From contig NZ_FNHY01000001.1 in assembly GCF_900103605.1 (NCBI RefSeq), positions 620,001 through 684,000 on the forward strand: a DNA stretch of 64,000 nt. The letters run 5' to 3'. The translations under genes and the position numbers were made by a program. The notes below the pieces were generated by a model, which worked only from the letters and a program-made list of their open reading frames with translations, searched no databases and was not told the DNA's origin. Shown in pieces: positions 1 through 11,094 of the stretch (positions are counted from its first letter, which is position 1; each line of letters opens with the position of its first letter). The stretch comes from Psychrobacillus sp. OK028 (GTDB lineage: Bacteria > Bacillota > Bacilli > Bacillales_A > Planococcaceae).

Positions 1-414
1 CTTCCAGAGCATACAAGAAGAGCTATTAACAAAGCAATGGATGAAACGGCTAAAAATGATGGACTTATACTTAATTTTGCTTTAAATTATGGAAGCAGAG
101 ACGAGATTGTGCAGGCAGTTAAGCGAATTGCCCAGCAAGTACAGCAAAATGAAATTTCTGAGGAAGAAATTTCTGAACAATTACTGACAGATCATTTAAT
201 GACAAAAGATTTGTCTGAACCAGATTTACTTATTCGAACAAGTGGTGAGGTACGTCTGAGTAATTTCATGCTTTGGCAGCTTGCTTACACAGAGTTTTGG
301 TTTACGGATACACTATGGCCGGACTTTGATGAAACTTGTTTGTTAGAAGCAATTGAAAGTTATCAAAAAAGAAATCGAAGATACGGTGGACTTAAGGGGG
401 AAGAAGTGAATTGA
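1..414 (+). CDS. uppS: Undecaprenyl diphosphate synthase, C-terminal part (5' truncated by window edge)
   Basis: Cytoplasmic cis-prenyltransferase that extends farnesyl diphosphate with isopentenyl diphosphate to make the C55 carrier used for peptidoglycan and teichoic acids. The frame is open from base 1, so the gene begins upstream and only about 137 codons are visible. The family C-terminal signature is present (PDLLIRTSGE, then the aromatic stretch ending FWFTDTLWPDF). The stop overlaps the TTG start of cdsA by 4 bases, the usual uppS-cdsA coupling. Identity is secure; only the N-terminal part with the diphosphate-binding loop is missing. Confidence 0.95.
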   Translation, partial: LPEHTRRAINKAMDETAKNDGLILNFALNYGSRDEIVQAVKRIAQQVQQNEISEEEISEQLLTDHLMTKDLSEPDLLIRTSGEVRLSNFMLWQLAYTEFWFTDTLWPDFDETCLLEAIESYQKRNRRYGGLKGEEVN

Positions 415-1202
415 AACAACGGATTATTACTGGTGCTATTGCATTGGCATTATTTCTCCCAATTGTTTTATTAGGTGGGCCAGTTTTCACTATATTAGTA
501 TACATAATAGCAGCGGTGGGCTTACATGAGATGCTTCGTATGAAGGGCATAGCTTTATTTTCATTTGCCAGTTTAGTTTCCTTCCTGCTCCTGTTTCTAT
601 TATTACTGCCGTCAAACTTAACGGAGAGTATTTGGATATACACGAGGCATACAAAATTAGAATGGCTGTTTATTGGAGTTTTCTTATTATTAATCTACAC
701 AGTGTTAGTAAAAAATCGTTTTACTTTTGAAGATGCAGCATTCGTCATCTTTAGTACTCTTTATGTTGGTATCGGTTTTTATTATTTTATAGAAACAAGA
801 AATGAAGGGTTGGCATATGTTATTTTTGCGTTGCTAATCGTTTGGACAACAGATTCTGGTGCTTATTTCACCGGACGCAAAATTGGAAAAAGAAAATTAT
901 GGCCGGACATTTCCCCGAATAAAACGGTAGAAGGTTTTGTTGGAGGGATTATTTGGGCGTTAATCACTGCATTTATCATTCAACTGATCAGTCCACTCAC
1001 TTCATCGATACTCGTTTTAATAGGAATTACCATTGTTGCTTCGATTTTTGGTCAACTTGGTGATTTAGTGGAATCGGCGATAAAAAGACATTATAATGTG
1101 AAAGATTCTGGAACTCTGTTACCAGGTCATGGTGGAATATTAGATCGTTTTGACAGTATATTATTTGTCTTACCGCTTCTTCACTTTTTACATTTTATAT
1201 AA
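411..1202 (+). CDS. cdsA: Phosphatidate cytidylyltransferase
   Basis: Integral membrane enzyme that makes CDP-diacylglycerol from phosphatidic acid and CTP, the branch point for phosphatidylglycerol (compare pgsA at 40176). 263 residues, mostly hydrophobic helices, with the family signature near the C-terminus ([11 protein letters not shown], about residues 239-249) and the DSGAY segment near 147. The TTG start follows the purine-rich GGGGGAAG just upstream and overlaps the uppS stop, suggesting translational coupling. Length is normal for Bacillales CdsA. Confidence 0.95.
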   Translation: MKQRIITGAIALALFLPIVLLGGPVFTILVYIIAAVGLHEMLRMKGIALFSFASLVSFLLLFLLLLPSNLTESIWIYTRHTKLEWLFIGVFLLLIYTVLVKNRFTFEDAAFVIFSTLYVGIGFYYFIETRNEGLAYVIFALLIVWTTDSGAYFTGRKIGKRKLWPDISPNKTVEGFVGGIIWALITAFIIQLISPLTSSILVLIGITIVASIFGQLGDLVESAIKRHYNVKDSGTLLPGHGGILDRFDSILFVLPLLHFLHFI

Positions 1203-1219
1203 GGAGACGACTTTATTTC

Positions 1220-2368
1220 ATGGCAAAAAAAATTAGTTTATTAGGAGCCACTGGTTCTATTGGGATACAAACATTGGATATAATAAAAGAGCACCCGGAC
1301 AAGTTCCAACTAGTAGCTTTTTCTGCGGGTAAAAATATGGAAGCGACGAAACAAATTATTCGAGATTTTACTGTTCCTTTAGTTTCCGTTTTATCCGAGG
1401 AGGATGCCATTCAATTAGGTAATGAGTTTCCTCAAGTCGAAGTAGTTTTCGGTGACCAAGGACTAGTTCAGGTAGCTGCTCATGCAGGTGCAGATGTTTT
1501 AGTAAATGCAGTACTAGGTAGCGTAGGTTTAAGACCAACATTAGAAGCAATCAAAAAAGGAATAACTATTGCCATTGCTAATAAAGAAACTTTAGTAACA
1601 GCAGGACATTTAGTCATGAAGGCTGCTAAAGAGTATAATGTCCCCATTCTTCCTGTGGATAGCGAGCATTCAGCTTTATTCCAAGCGATGAATGGAGAAA
1701 AACGGTCAGAAATTGCTAAGTTAATAATTACTGCATCAGGTGGAAGCTTTAGAGATCGTACACGAGAAGAGCTAAAACATGTAACTGTACAGGATGCACT
1801 TAATCACCCCAATTGGTCAATGGGATCGAAAATTACAATTGATTCTGCCACTATGATGAACAAAGGTCTTGAAGTAATTGAAGCACGCGTTCTATTTGAT
1901 ATTAGCTATGATGATATCGAAGTGTTACTCCACCGGGAGAGTATTATCCATTCGATGGTTGAATTTCATGATACGAGTGTCATTGCGCAACTAGGGACGC
2001 CAGATATGCGTGTCCCAATTCAATATGCAATGTCTTATCCAGATAGATTGACAAGACAATCAGCGACACGTCTTAATCTTGCTCAAATAGGTAAACTTCA
2101 TTTTGAAGAAATGGATTACAAACGATATCATGCATTGAAATTGGCTATTGATGCAGGACGAGCAGGCGGAACAATGACAACGGTGCTAAACGCAGCAAAC
2201 GAAGCGGCTGTCGCTTTATTTTTAAAAGAGAAGATTGGCTTCTTAACAATTGACGAATTAATAGAGCGAGCAATGGATGAGCATGTAAATATTTCCGATC
2301 CAGATTTAGAAACAATTCTTCATGTAGATGCCAAAACAAGAAAATCCGTGGAGAACATGGTAAAATGA
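1220..2368 (+). CDS. dxr: 1-deoxy-D-xylulose 5-phosphate reductoisomerase
   Basis: Second enzyme of the MEP isoprenoid pathway: NADPH-dependent conversion of DXP to 2-C-methyl-D-erythritol 4-phosphate. 382 residues, full length. The N-terminal dinucleotide-binding loop GATGSIG is at residues 8-14, the metal-binding VDSEHSA segment near 145, and the KGLEVIEA segment near 214. An AAGGAGA ribosome site precedes the ATG. It sits 17 bases after cdsA, so uppS-cdsA-dxr-rasP probably form one operon supplying carrier lipid and membrane functions. Confidence 0.96.
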   Translation: MAKKISLLGATGSIGIQTLDIIKEHPDKFQLVAFSAGKNMEATKQIIRDFTVPLVSVLSEEDAIQLGNEFPQVEVVFGDQGLVQVAAHAGADVLVNAVLGSVGLRPTLEAIKKGITIAIANKETLVTAGHLVMKAAKEYNVPILPVDSEHSALFQAMNGEKRSEIAKLIITASGGSFRDRTREELKHVTVQDALNHPNWSMGSKITIDSATMMNKGLEVIEARVLFDISYDDIEVLLHRESIIHSMVEFHDTSVIAQLGTPDMRVPIQYAMSYPDRLTRQSATRLNLAQIGKLHFEEMDYKRYHALKLAIDAGRAGGTMTTVLNAANEAAVALFLKEKIGFLTIDELIERAMDEHVNISDPDLETILHVDAKTRKSVENMVK

Positions 2369-2413
2369 TTAGATGTGAAAGCATATTCAGCTAGAAACTA
2401 AAGGTGGGATATA

Positions 2414-3679
2414 ATGGAGACAGCCATTGCGTTTATAATTATTTTTGGAAGTATCGTATTTTTCCATGAGCTAGGGCATTTTATCTTTGCGAAACGAGCA
2501 GGAATTATGGTGCGTGAGTTTGCGATTGGGATGGGTCCTAAAATCTTTGGATATACAAAAGGCGAGACTCTATATACACTACGATTACTGCCAATCGGTG
2601 GATATGTCCGTATGGCCGGTGAAGATTTGGACTCAGTAGAATTGCAGCCTGGCTATCGTTTAGGAGTCCATTTGAATGCTCAAGACGAAATCGATCAGAT
2701 TCTATTAAACCAAAACAAACAATTTCCAGATATGATGTTTTTAGAAGTAGAAAGATCTGATTTAAACGATCAAATGTTTATAGAAGGATACAATGATGAA
2801 GAAAAATTAGTGCGTTACAAAGTAGCCCGAAATGCTATCATAAACGAAAAGGGTAACGAAACAATAATTGCACCTGCTGATCGACAATTCGGTTCGAAGT
2901 CAGTTGGACAACGATCCATGACTATATTTGCAGGACCACTATTTAACTTTATCCTTTCTTTTTTCATCTTTTTAGCACTTGGTTTGTTTCAAGGAGTACC
3001 AACATATGAACCGGTTATTACAACTGTGGTTAAAGACAGTCCTGCACAACAAGCAGGTATGCAAGACGGTGATTTGGTAACGAAGATTGATGGAGCTTCT
3101 ATTACTACATGGGACGAACTATCTGAAAAAGTAAAGGTTAGTTCAAATGAATTAATGGAATTTACGGTAGTACGTGATGGGCGAGAAGTAAATCTTTCCA
3201 TGACTCCAAATGAAGTGGTAGTAGGAAAAGAAAGAGTTGGTCAAATTGGTGTTCAGTACTCAAGTCCACTAGAAAAGAATCCTGCAAAGGCTGTTGTCTT
3301 CGGGGCAGAACAGACTTATGAATGGACTAAACGTATTTTTACGATATTAGGTACTTTAATTACTGGCAATTTTTCAATAGATGATTTATCCGGACCTGTT
3401 GGAATCTATAAAGCAACAGAGGAAGTTGCGCAATATGGTGTATACAATTTAATGCACTGGGCTGCAATACTTAGTATTAATCTGGGTATTATGAATTTAT
3501 TGCCATTACCAGCATTAGACGGAGGTAGATTGTTGTTCTTCTTGTTTGAAGCTTTACGTGGGAAACCTGTAGATAAGCAAAAAGAAGGAATGGTTCACTT
3601 TGTCGGTATTATGCTACTAATGGTATTAATGGTTGTCGTTACATGGAATGACATACAACGATTTTTCTTTAATGGATAG
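2414..3679 (+). CDS. rasP: Site-2 intramembrane zinc metalloprotease RasP/RseP
   Basis: Membrane protease that cleaves anti-sigma factors (RsiW in B. subtilis), FtsL and signal-peptide remnants. 421 residues. The zinc motif HELGH is at residues 18-22 inside the first membrane helix, a PDZ domain lies around 195-270, and the second active-site motif (LPALDGG) is near 366 in a C-terminal helix. An AAGGTGGG ribosome site precedes the ATG. It closes the uppS-cdsA-dxr operon and is followed by a strong terminator. In B. subtilis proS comes next; here it does not. Confidence 0.95.
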   Translation: METAIAFIIIFGSIVFFHELGHFIFAKRAGIMVREFAIGMGPKIFGYTKGETLYTLRLLPIGGYVRMAGEDLDSVELQPGYRLGVHLNAQDEIDQILLNQNKQFPDMMFLEVERSDLNDQMFIEGYNDEEKLVRYKVARNAIINEKGNETIIAPADRQFGSKSVGQRSMTIFAGPLFNFILSFFIFLALGLFQGVPTYEPVITTVVKDSPAQQAGMQDGDLVTKIDGASITTWDELSEKVKVSSNELMEFTVVRDGREVNLSMTPNEVVVGKERVGQIGVQYSSPLEKNPAKAVVFGAEQTYEWTKRIFTILGTLITGNFSIDDLSGPVGIYKATEEVAQYGVYNLMHWAAILSINLGIMNLLPLPALDGGRLLFFLFEALRGKPVDKQKEGMVHFVGIMLLMVLMVVVTWNDIQRFFFNG

Positions 3680-3688
3680 AAGTTGGGG

Positions 3689-3720
3689 GGAAGTTCAATC
3701 ATATGAACTTCCTTTCTTTT
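3689..3720 (+). terminator. Intrinsic terminator after rasP
   Basis: Nine-base inverted repeat GGAAGTTCA / TGAACTTCC followed by a T-rich run. It ends the uppS-rasP transcript 10 bases past the stop codon. Confidence 0.85.
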
Positions 3721-3792
3721 AAAAGAAAAGAGAGTATATAAAAATGTCTCGTTGATACTGGGGTAAGGAGATTAGTAAGAATAAGTAATGCT

Positions 3793-3980
3793 ATGATTTC
3801 CGTTTCTGGTGGGGTACAAAGGCTAAGAGCGCCACCTCATGTGGCAACGCCTTCGTGACCAACATCCTGTTGGCCTCCGTGGGGTGAGCGATGAGCTATC
3901 ACCACAGCACACGCGTCGCTGTGATACCTTATCTGTCTCACTCATCCCACAGGAGTCACCACCTTTCACTACAATCAATG
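3793..3980 (-). repeat. Intergenic repeat copy R1 (long form with inserted mini-hairpins)
   Basis: Begins TGATTTCCGTTTCTGGTGG and ends with CACTACAATCAATG. The same framework recurs at 20331-20449, and in the opposite orientation at 4175, 20691, 43357, 46721 and 49740. This copy carries an extra segment with two perfect five-base-pair hairpins, GCCAC/GTGGC and CCAAC/GTTGG. The flank at 3730-3792 (tatataaaaatgt... gattagtaagaat) is shared with 46533-46595, so the repeated unit is larger than the core. No coding potential seen. With R2 it fills the 712-base gap between rasP and polC. Confidence 0.8.
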
Positions 3981-4174
3981 AATGTGTGCTACTACACAAA
4001 TAGATTTGGCATAATTAATCCTTACCATATAAAAATCGGATAAATTTTTATGAAATAATCATCTTATTACCGGAAATCTTTTTGAATTAAGAATGTAGTC
4101 CAATGATAAATGTAAAGGACAGACTTTCATTTTAACTGATAATATTTGAAACTTTACTTATATAACAGAGGTTA

Positions 4175-4278
4175 TGATGGATTGTAGCGCAGGTCGGTGA
4201 CTTCTGTGGGACAACTCGAGGGAGAGACTACAGGCTCGAGCCGTGCCCACGGAAAGCGTCCGGTCGGAGCTACAAACA
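4175..4278 (+). repeat. Intergenic repeat copy R2
   Basis: About 100 bases with complementary ends (GATTGTAGCGCAGG at the left, ending GCTACAAAC). Inside are the family landmarks GGTGACTTCTG, GAGAGACTACAGGCTCGAG and CCCACGGAAAGCGTCC. Closely related to the copies at 46721-46822 and 49740-49841. The inverted ends mean the unit would fold into a long hairpin as RNA or single-stranded DNA. Confidence 0.8.
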
Positions 4279-4306
4279 TTGGTATATATGGGTTTTGTTC
4301 TTAAAG

Positions 4307-4334
4307 GACCGGGCGTCTTTTTGCCCAGTTTTTC
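4307..4334 (+). promoter_or_regulatory. Attenuator-like hairpin in the polC leader
   Basis: GGGC, a T-rich loop, GCCC, then AG and a run of Ts, 58 bases before the polC start and just before its ribosome site. A very similar hairpin precedes spoIIIE/ftsK at 26760. It could be an attenuator or the terminator of a short upstream transcript. The stem is only four GC pairs, so this is tentative. Confidence 0.4.
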
Positions 4335-4391
4335 TTACTGTTGAATTGAGAAAAACATAAGTACTTTAAGTGATAAGGAGGGATACGAGCT

Positions 4392-7300
4392 ATGGACGAC
4401 GGGAAAATGAGAATGCATTTGTTGCTGCAACAACTTGAGTTAACAGAGGATTCATTTGTAAAGCACTTTGAACATGCATCCATCGATCGATTCACTGTAC
4501 ATAAGAAAAATAGACAATGGGATTTTAAAATTCAACTACAGGCGATACTTCCAATAGATGTCTTTACGATTTTCCAAACACGGCTAATAGAAAAGTTTTC
4601 AGGCATAGCTAATATATTGTTAACTATTCAATGTGAAGGAAAAGATGTTTCACAAGAGTTGATCAATCAATATTGGCCGTTAGTTCTTAAAGAATTAAGT
4701 GATATGGCTCCACCTTTAAAAGACCGCTTGTTAAAACAGCAGCCAGAATGGAACGGCCAGATGATTCATTTAACATGTGGACAGGAAATTGAATTACGAA
4801 CGTTTAAAAAGAAATATATCGAACAATTATCAGAGGTTTATGTAGGTTTTGGATTTCCGAAGATTGCATTCGACTTCAGGTTAGTAGAGGATACTGAAGC
4901 AACAGCGCAAGCTCAATTAGAGTTTTTAGAACAGCGTCGATTAGAAGAAGAAATGCTTGGACAAAAAGCGTTAGAAGATATGCAAAAACGCGACCAAAAT
5001 AGACAGGAAAATGGCAATCAAAATACCGATGGACCATTCCAACTGGGTGTCCCGCTTAAAAAAGATGAGCCTATTATTGATATTAAAACTATCCAGGATG
5101 AAGAACGTAGAGTAACGATTGAAGGCTTCGTATTCGATGTTGAGGTGAAAGAATTACGAAGCGGTCGCTCACTATTAACTGCGAAGGTAACTGATTATAC
5201 AGATTCCATATTAGTGAAGATGTTCTCTAGAGATAAAGAAGATGCTCAAATGATGGAAAGACTTCAAAAGGGAATGTGGATAAAGGTTAGAGGTTCCGTT
5301 CAAAATGATACATTTGTACGTGATTTAATCATCATGGCACAAGATATGAATGAAATAAATCCGGTAGTCCGTTTAGATACTGCAAAAGAAAAACGAGTAG
5401 AGTTACATCTTCATACACCGATGAGTCAGATGGATGCAGTTTCCTCTGTTTCCTCACTAGTTTCGCAAGCTGCTAAGTGGGGCCATAAGGCAATTGCTAT
5501 TACAGATCATGCCAATTTACAGTCATTCCCAGAGGCCTATGCCGCGGGTAAAAAGAATGGTATTAAAATTCTTTATGGTTTAGAAGCGAATCTAGTTCAT
5601 GATGGGGTTCCTATTGCTTATGATGAGCAGCATACCGCATTAGAAGACGCAGTATATATAGTGTTTGACGTAGAAACTACAGGTTTGTCTGCAACTTACG
5701 ATAAAATAATTGAATTAGCAGCTGTAAAAATGCAAAACGGCAATATAATTGATAAATTTGAACGATTTGTAAACCCGCATCATGCTCTTTCAGCAACTAC
5801 GATCGAGTTAACTGGAATCACAGATGACATGGTTCGAAATGCTCCTGAAATCGAGCAGGTTATTAAAGATTTTCACGAATTTATTGGGGATGGAATAATC
5901 GTTGCGCATAATGCATCATTTGATATGGGCTTCTTATATGAAGGATATCGAAGAACTGGAATAGATCATTTCAATCATCCTGTAATTGATACATTAGAGC
6001 TTGCCCGTTTTTTACATCCAGAGATGAAGTCTCATCGCCTTGGGACTCTTGCTAAAAAATTCAATATTGAGCTTACTCAAGCCCATAGAGCAATCTTTGA
6101 CTGTGAGGCTACAGGCTATTTATTGCTTCATTTATTAAAAGAAGCTGAAGAACATAAAATAGCGTATCATGATGATTTTAACAAGCATATTGGACAGGGA
6201 GACTCTTATAAACGAGCTAGACCAACCCACTGTACAATTTTAGCTAAAAATGAAACAGGTTTAAAAAACCTATTCAAACTAGTGTCACTTGCACATACTA
6301 CTACCTTCTATCGTGTACCAAGAATAAAAAGATCTGTACTTCAAAAGCATAGAGAAGGACTAATCATTGGATCTGGATGCGATAAAGGGGAGGTTTTTGA
6401 AGGACTTATGCAAAAACCACTAGAGCAAGTTGAAGAAATCGCTCAGTTCTATGATTATTTAGAAATACATCCTAAAGAGGTATACGCTCACTTAATTGAG
6501 GCAGAGTTAGTTAGAGACGAATGGAATTTAGAAGATATCATTCGTAAAATGATTAAACTCGGTAAAAAATTAAATCTACCAGTTGTAGCGACTGGAAATG
6601 TTCATTACTTACATGAAAATGACGCTATGTTCAGAAAAATACTAGTTAACTCGCAAGGTGGGGCTAATCCACTAAACCGTCATGGTCTTCCTAAAGTACA
6701 TTTCCGTACGACGAATGAAATGCTAGATGCATTTGCGTTTCTTGGTGAAGACCTCGCAAAAGAGATTGTTGTGACTAATCCTCAGAACATAGCAGATTCA
6801 CTTGAAGACATTAAACCAATCAAAGATGATCTATATACACCTAAGATTGAAGGGGCAGATGAGGAAGTAAGAGCTCTTACCTATGCAAAAGCTAAAGAAA
6901 TCTATGGAGAAGAATTACCTGAAATAGTAGAAGCGCGAATTGAAAAAGAACTAACATCCATTATTGGACATGGTTTTGCAGTTATTTATTTGATTTCTCA
7001 TAAATTAGTAAAAAAATCATTAGATGATGGTTATTTGGTTGGGTCTAGGGGTTCTGTAGGTTCTTCGCTTGTAGCAACAATGACAGAAATTACAGAAGTA
7101 AACCCGTTACCACCTCATTATGTATGTCCTAGTTGTCAGCATTCAGAGTTTTTCCAAGATGGATCAGTTGGATCTGGCTTCGACTTACCCAACAAAAATT
7201 GTATAAAATGTGATACACCTTACGTAAAAGATGGACAAGACATTCCGTTTGAAACTTTCTTAGGATTTAAGGGGGATAAGGTTCCTGATATAGATTTAAA

Positions 7301-8705
7301 CTTTAGCGGTGAGTATCAGTCAGTTGCGCATAATTATACGAAGGAATTATTCGGAGAAGATTATGTATTTCGTGCTGGTACAATTGGAACAGTAGCTGAG
7401 AAAACAGCCTATGGTTATGTAAGAGGTTATATGAACGATAACAATTTGACCCTACGCGGTGCAGAAATCGATCGTCTTGTACAAGGCTGTACTGGTGTTA
7501 AACGATCAACTGGTCAGCATCCAGGTGGTATAATCGTTGTTCCAGATTACATGGATATATATGACTTTACACCAATACAGTTTCCGGCAGATGCACAGGA
7601 CTCCGAATGGAAAACGACACATTTTGATTTTCATTCTATTCATGATAATTTACTTAAGCTCGATATTCTGGGACACGATGATCCTACAGTTATTCGTATG
7701 CTACAAGATTTATCGGGTATTGATCCAAAAACAATTCCAACAGATGATCCAGAAGTGATGAAGATATTTAGTGGAACAGCATCTTTAGGTGTAACGGAGG
7801 AGCAGATTGACTGTAAAACAGGAACTTTGGGTATTCCGGAGTTTGGTACTCGCTTTGTTCGTCAAATGCTTGAGGAGACAAAACCTTCGACTTTCTCTGA
7901 GTTAGTTCAGATTTCTGGTTTATCCCATGGAACAGATGTATGGCTTGGAAATGCTCAGGAACTAATCCAGGCTGGAACTTGTCAGCTTTCTGATGTAATT
8001 GGTTGTCGTGATGATATTATGGTTTATTTAATCTATCAAGGGTTAGATCCTTCTTTGGCATTTAAAATTATGGAGTCTGTTCGGAAAGGGAAAGGGCTAA
8101 CTCCAGAATTTGAAGCTGAAATGAAGAAACAAGGAGTAGCCAATTGGTATATTGAATCCTGTAAAAAAATTAAGTATATGTTTCCTAAAGCCCATGCGGC
8201 CGCTTATGTATTAATGGCGGTTCGTATTGCATATTTTAAAGTGCATTATCCCATACTATATTACGCAGCGTATCTTACAGTAAGAGCTTCTGATTTTGAT
8301 CTAATCTCTATGGTAAACGGATCTCAAACAATCCGAGCAAAATTAGACGAAATCAATGCTAAGGGACTGGAAGCATCTCCAAAGGAAAAAAACTTGTTAA
8401 CAGTTTTAGAAATTGCATTAGAAATGACAGAACGGGGCATCAAAATGCAAAAAGTAGATTTATACAAATCCCATGCTAATGAATTTAAAATTGAAGGCAA
8501 TACGTTAATTCCGCCTTTTAACTCGATACCAGGATTAGGTACAAATGTTGCTTTCCAAATAGCTAAAGCAAGAGAAGATGGTGAATTTTTATCGAAGGAA
8601 GACCTTCAACAAAGAGGTAAAGTATCGAAGACTATCATCGAATATATGGATACGATGGGCTGTTTAGAGGGTTTACCAGATGCCAATCAGCTTTCGCTGT
8701 TTTAG
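4392..8705 (+). CDS. polC: DNA polymerase III alpha subunit, Gram-positive PolC type
   Basis: Replicative DNA polymerase with built-in proofreading exonuclease. 1437 residues, the family's usual length. Order: N-terminal domains and OB fold (to about 330), split PHP domain starting at VELHLHTP (about 335), DnaQ-like exonuclease with FDVETTG (about 424), HNASFDMGF and DCEATG, zinc finger with CPSC and CIKC (about 910-935), then the polymerase core with the PDIDLNF metal motif near 966. A strong AAGGAGG site precedes the ATG. In B. subtilis polC follows proS; here it follows a repeat-rich gap, so it probably has its own promoter. Confidence 0.97.
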   Translation: MDDGKMRMHLLLQQLELTEDSFVKHFEHASIDRFTVHKKNRQWDFKIQLQAILPIDVFTIFQTRLIEKFSGIANILLTIQCEGKDVSQELINQYWPLVLKELSDMAPPLKDRLLKQQPEWNGQMIHLTCGQEIELRTFKKKYIEQLSEVYVGFGFPKIAFDFRLVEDTEATAQAQLEFLEQRRLEEEMLGQKALEDMQKRDQNRQENGNQNTDGPFQLGVPLKKDEPIIDIKTIQDEERRVTIEGFVFDVEVKELRSGRSLLTAKVTDYTDSILVKMFSRDKEDAQMMERLQKGMWIKVRGSVQNDTFVRDLIIMAQDMNEINPVVRLDTAKEKRVELHLHTPMSQMDAVSSVSSLVSQAAKWGHKAIAITDHANLQSFPEAYAAGKKNGIKILYGLEANLVHDGVPIAYDEQHTALEDAVYIVFDVETTGLSATYDKIIELAAVKMQNGNIIDKFERFVNPHHALSATTIELTGITDDMVRNAPEIEQVIKDFHEFIGDGIIVAHNASFDMGFLYEGYRRTGIDHFNHPVIDTLELARFLHPEMKSHRLGTLAKKFNIELTQAHRAIFDCEATGYLLLHLLKEAEEHKIAYHDDFNKHIGQGDSYKRARPTHCTILAKNETGLKNLFKLVSLAHTTTFYRVPRIKRSVLQKHREGLIIGSGCDKGEVFEGLMQKPLEQVEEIAQFYDYLEIHPKEVYAHLIEAELVRDEWNLEDIIRKMIKLGKKLNLPVVATGNVHYLHENDAMFRKILVNSQGGANPLNRHGLPKVHFRTTNEMLDAFAFLGEDLAKEIVVTNPQNIADSLEDIKPIKDDLYTPKIEGADEEVRALTYAKAKEIYGEELPEIVEARIEKELTSIIGHGFAVIYLISHKLVKKSLDDGYLVGSRGSVGSSLVATMTEITEVNPLPPHYVCPSCQHSEFFQDGSVGSGFDLPNKNCIKCDTPYVKDGQDIPFETFLGFKGDKVPDIDLNFSGEYQSVAHNYTKELFGEDYVFRAGTIGTVAEKTAYGYVRGYMNDNNLTLRGAEIDRLVQGCTGVKRSTGQHPGGIIVVPDYMDIYDFTPIQFPADAQDSEWKTTHFDFHSIHDNLLKLDILGHDDPTVIRMLQDLSGIDPKTIPTDDPEVMKIFSGTASLGVTEEQIDCKTGTLGIPEFGTRFVRQMLEETKPSTFSELVQISGLSHGTDVWLGNAQELIQAGTCQLSDVIGCRDDIMVYLIYQGLDPSLAFKIMESVRKGKGLTPEFEAEMKKQGVANWYIESCKKIKYMFPKAHAAAYVLMAVRIAYFKVHYPILYYAAYLTVRASDFDLISMVNGSQTIRAKLDEINAKGLEASPKEKNLLTVLEIALEMTERGIKMQKVDLYKSHANEFKIEGNTLIPPFNSIPGLGTNVAFQIAKAREDGEFLSKEDLQQRGKVSKTIIEYMDTMGCLEGLPDANQLSLF

Positions 8706-8773
8706 TAGGAAATTTGCAAGGCTACATGATGTATGGTAATATAAAACTACCAATGTTTCATAGTTCTGTGACG

Positions 8774-8800
8774 AAAGAGTGGGATTTCCCGCTCTTTTCT
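8774..8800 (+). terminator. Intrinsic terminator after polC
   Basis: Stem AAGAGTGGG / CCCGCTCTT with a short TTT-containing loop and trailing Ts, between polC and rimP. Confidence 0.8.
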
Positions 8801-8839
8801 GTTGTTATATAGAAAATCATTGTTATGTAGGAGGCTAAT

Positions 8840-9319
8840 ATGAGTAACATTACAAGTAAAATTGAAGAACTTCTATCGCCTATTTTGCAAGAGTTAAATT
8901 TAGATCTTGTAGATATTGAATATGTTAAAGAAGGTCGAGATTGGTTTTTACGTATTTATATCGATACTCCGACTGGCGGTATAGATATTGAACAATGCGC
9001 TCAAGTTAGTGAAAAACTAAGTGAAAAGTTAGATGTAGAAGACCCAATATCAGAAAATTACTTTTTAGAGGTTTCTTCTCCTGGAGCAGAACGACCTTTG
9101 AAAAAGGATGCGGACTTCACGAACGCAATTGGTAAGTATGTTTATATCAAAACTTATGAGCCGGTAAATGGGGCGAAGGAATTTGAAGGGACATTACTTT
9201 CTTATTCATTAGAGGAAGGCGCATTAATCGAAGTGCGAGTAAAAACTAGAAGAGTAAAAATTCAAATTGAAAAAGAGAAAATTGCGCTGGCTCGTTTAGC
9301 AATCGATTTCTCAGCATAA
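8840..9319 (+). CDS. rimP: Ribosome maturation factor RimP
   Basis: Factor needed for 30S subunit maturation (old name YlxS). 159 residues with the N-terminal alpha/beta domain ([15 protein letters not shown]) followed by the small SH3-like C-terminal domain. The [10 protein letters not shown] segment near residue 80 is typical. GTAGGAGG precedes the ATG. It is the first gene of the rimP-nusA-ylxR-ylxQ-infB translation/transcription operon. Confidence 0.95.
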   Translation: MSNITSKIEELLSPILQELNLDLVDIEYVKEGRDWFLRIYIDTPTGGIDIEQCAQVSEKLSEKLDVEDPISENYFLEVSSPGAERPLKKDADFTNAIGKYVYIKTYEPVNGAKEFEGTLLSYSLEEGALIEVRVKTRRVKIQIEKEKIALARLAIDFSA

Positions 9320-9341
9320 CTTATATGGAGGAGTGAAAGTA

Positions 9342-10475
9342 GTGAGTAGTGAATTATTAGATGCGTTAACTGCGCTCGAACAACAAAAGGGAATTTCAAG
9401 AGATGTTTTAATAGAAGCAATAGAAGCTGCTTTAGTGACTGCCTACAAAAGAAATTTTAACCAAGCCCAAAATGTTCGTGTCGACATTAACTTAGCTACT
9501 GGTACTATGCTTGTTTATTCAAGAAAAGATGTAGTAGAAGATGTTTCAGACGACCGTTTGCAAATTTCGTTAGAGGATGCGCAAGTGATAAACCCACACT
9601 ATGCAATTGGTGATGTAGTAGAAGAGGAAGTAACTCCACGTAATTTCGGCCGTATCGCTGCTCAAACAGCAAAACAAGTTGTAACTCAGCGTGTACGTGA
9701 AGCGGAACGTGGTCTTATCTACGAAGAATATGTGGATCGTGAAGACGATATCGTAAACGGAATTGTAGAACGATTAGATGCACGAAACATATATGTGGGA
9801 TTAGGAAAAGTAGAGGCAGTATTACCTGCCAATGAGCAAATCCAAACAGAGACATATCGCCCACATGAACGTATTAAAGTGTATATTACGAAAGTAGAGC
9901 GCACTACACGTGGACCACAAGTATTCGTTTCTAGAACACACCCAGGTTTACTTCGTCGCTTGTTTGAAATGGAAGTACCAGAAATCTTTGAAGGTATAGT
10001 AGAAATTAAGTCAATTGCTCGTGAAGCAGGAGATCGCTCGAAGATTTCAGTTTTTGCACATAATGATGAAATTGATCCAGTCGGCTCATGTGTTGGTGCA
10101 AAGGGAGCTCGAGTTCAAACGATTGTTAATGAGTTAAGTGGAGAGAAAATTGACATAGTTGAATGGTCTGAAGATCCAGTGGTGTTTGTTGCAAATGCGC
10201 TTAGTCCTTCTAAAGTAATCGATGTTCAAGTAAATGAGGAAGAAAAATCTACAACAGTTGTAGTACCTGACTATCAACTATCTCTTGCAATTGGTAAAAG
10301 AGGGCAAAATGCTCGTCTTGCAGCTAAGCTTACTGGTTGGAAGATTGATATTAAAAGTGAAACAGATGCAAGAGAACTTGGAATTTATCCAAATGAAAAT
10401 TCGCCACAGCTTATAATTGAAAACTTGGACGAAGAAGAATTGGATGATTTCGATTTTTATAAAGACGAAGAATAA
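9342..10475 (+). CDS. nusA: Transcription termination/antitermination factor NusA
   Basis: RNA polymerase-binding factor that modulates pausing and termination. 377 residues: N-terminal polymerase-binding domain, S1 domain around 135-200, and two KH domains with GAKGARVQ (about 255) and GKRGQNARL (about 320). The GTG at 9342 is preferred over an upstream in-frame GTG at 9333. It lies 8 bases after GGAGGAG and gives the family start MSSELLDAL, whereas the earlier GTG lies inside the ribosome site. No acidic-repeat C-terminal extension, as in other Firmicutes. Confidence 0.95.
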   Translation: MSSELLDALTALEQQKGISRDVLIEAIEAALVTAYKRNFNQAQNVRVDINLATGTMLVYSRKDVVEDVSDDRLQISLEDAQVINPHYAIGDVVEEEVTPRNFGRIAAQTAKQVVTQRVREAERGLIYEEYVDREDDIVNGIVERLDARNIYVGLGKVEAVLPANEQIQTETYRPHERIKVYITKVERTTRGPQVFVSRTHPGLLRRLFEMEVPEIFEGIVEIKSIAREAGDRSKISVFAHNDEIDPVGSCVGAKGARVQTIVNELSGEKIDIVEWSEDPVVFVANALSPSKVIDVQVNEEEKSTTVVVPDYQLSLAIGKRGQNARLAAKLTGWKIDIKSETDARELGIYPNENSPQLIIENLDEEELDDFDFYKDEE

Positions 10476-10494
10476 GCAAGGATGGTGATTTTTA

Positions 10495-10773
10495 ATGGCG
10501 GTTCAAAAGAAAATACCGTTACGTAAATGTGTTGCAACTGGTGAAATGTTTCCGAAAAAAGAAATGATTCGTATAGTCCGTTCGAAAGAAGGAGAAGTTT
10601 CGATTGATTTGACTGGAAAAAAATCAGGTCGTGGAGCTTATGTATCTAAATCTATCGAAGCGGTAAACCAAGCGAAAAAGAAAAATTCATTAGGCACTCA
10701 TTTAGAAGCACCAATTCCAAATGAAATTTATGATCAGTTAATCGTCGTAATTGAGAGAGAAAAACTCAAATGA
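10495..10773 (+). CDS. ylxR: YlxR family RNA-binding protein (RnpM)
   Basis: Small protein (92 residues) of the DUF448/YlxR family, recognised by PLRKCVATGEM near the N-terminus and SGRGAYV in the middle. B. subtilis YlxR is reported to bind RNase P RNA and affect expression of many genes; that role is transferred by homology. Its stop overlaps the ylxQ start by 4 bases, in the fixed nusA-ylxR-ylxQ-infB order. Confidence 0.92.
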   Translation: MAVQKKIPLRKCVATGEMFPKKEMIRIVRSKEGEVSIDLTGKKSGRGAYVSKSIEAVNQAKKKNSLGTHLEAPIPNEIYDQLIVVIEREKLK

Positions 10774-11090
10774 CAATAGATGAACAAATATCTAATCTAT
10801 TAGGTTTAGCGACTAGAGCAAGAAAAACGATAACTGGTGAAGAACTTGTAGTAAAAGAAATTAGAAGTCAAAAGGCAAAACTAGTGGTTTTATCAAATGA
10901 CGCTTCTAAAAATACAGCAAAAAAAATCAATGATAAATGTGCATCTTTTAACGTTGAGCTGCATGTCTTTGGAGACCGGCACGATCTCGGACATGCGACG
11001 GGAAAAGAGGCCAGAGTGGCGATTGCCATTATGGATGACGGTTTCGCTAAAAAACTGTCCGGCCTTCTCAACGAATATAACCGGGGGTGA
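10770..11090 (+). CDS. ylxQ: L7Ae-like ribosomal/RNA-binding protein YlxQ
   Basis: 106-residue L7Ae/L30e family protein of the kink-turn-binding type (also called RplGB). The fold is suggested by [14 protein letters not shown] at the N-terminus and [13 protein letters not shown] at about 31-43, the usual K-turn-binding segment. Translation is coupled to ylxR by an ATGA overlap. infB starts 4 bases after its stop. Confidence 0.92.
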   Translation: MTIDEQISNLLGLATRARKTITGEELVVKEIRSQKAKLVVLSNDASKNTAKKINDKCASFNVELHVFGDRHDLGHATGKEARVAIAIMDDGFAKKLSGLLNEYNRG

Positions 11091-11094
11091 GCTA

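Noticed and set aside
10897-11094. Longer N-terminus of IF-2
   Set aside because: The upstream frame overlaps ylxQ, has no ribosome site, and the ATG at 11095 gives the family start.
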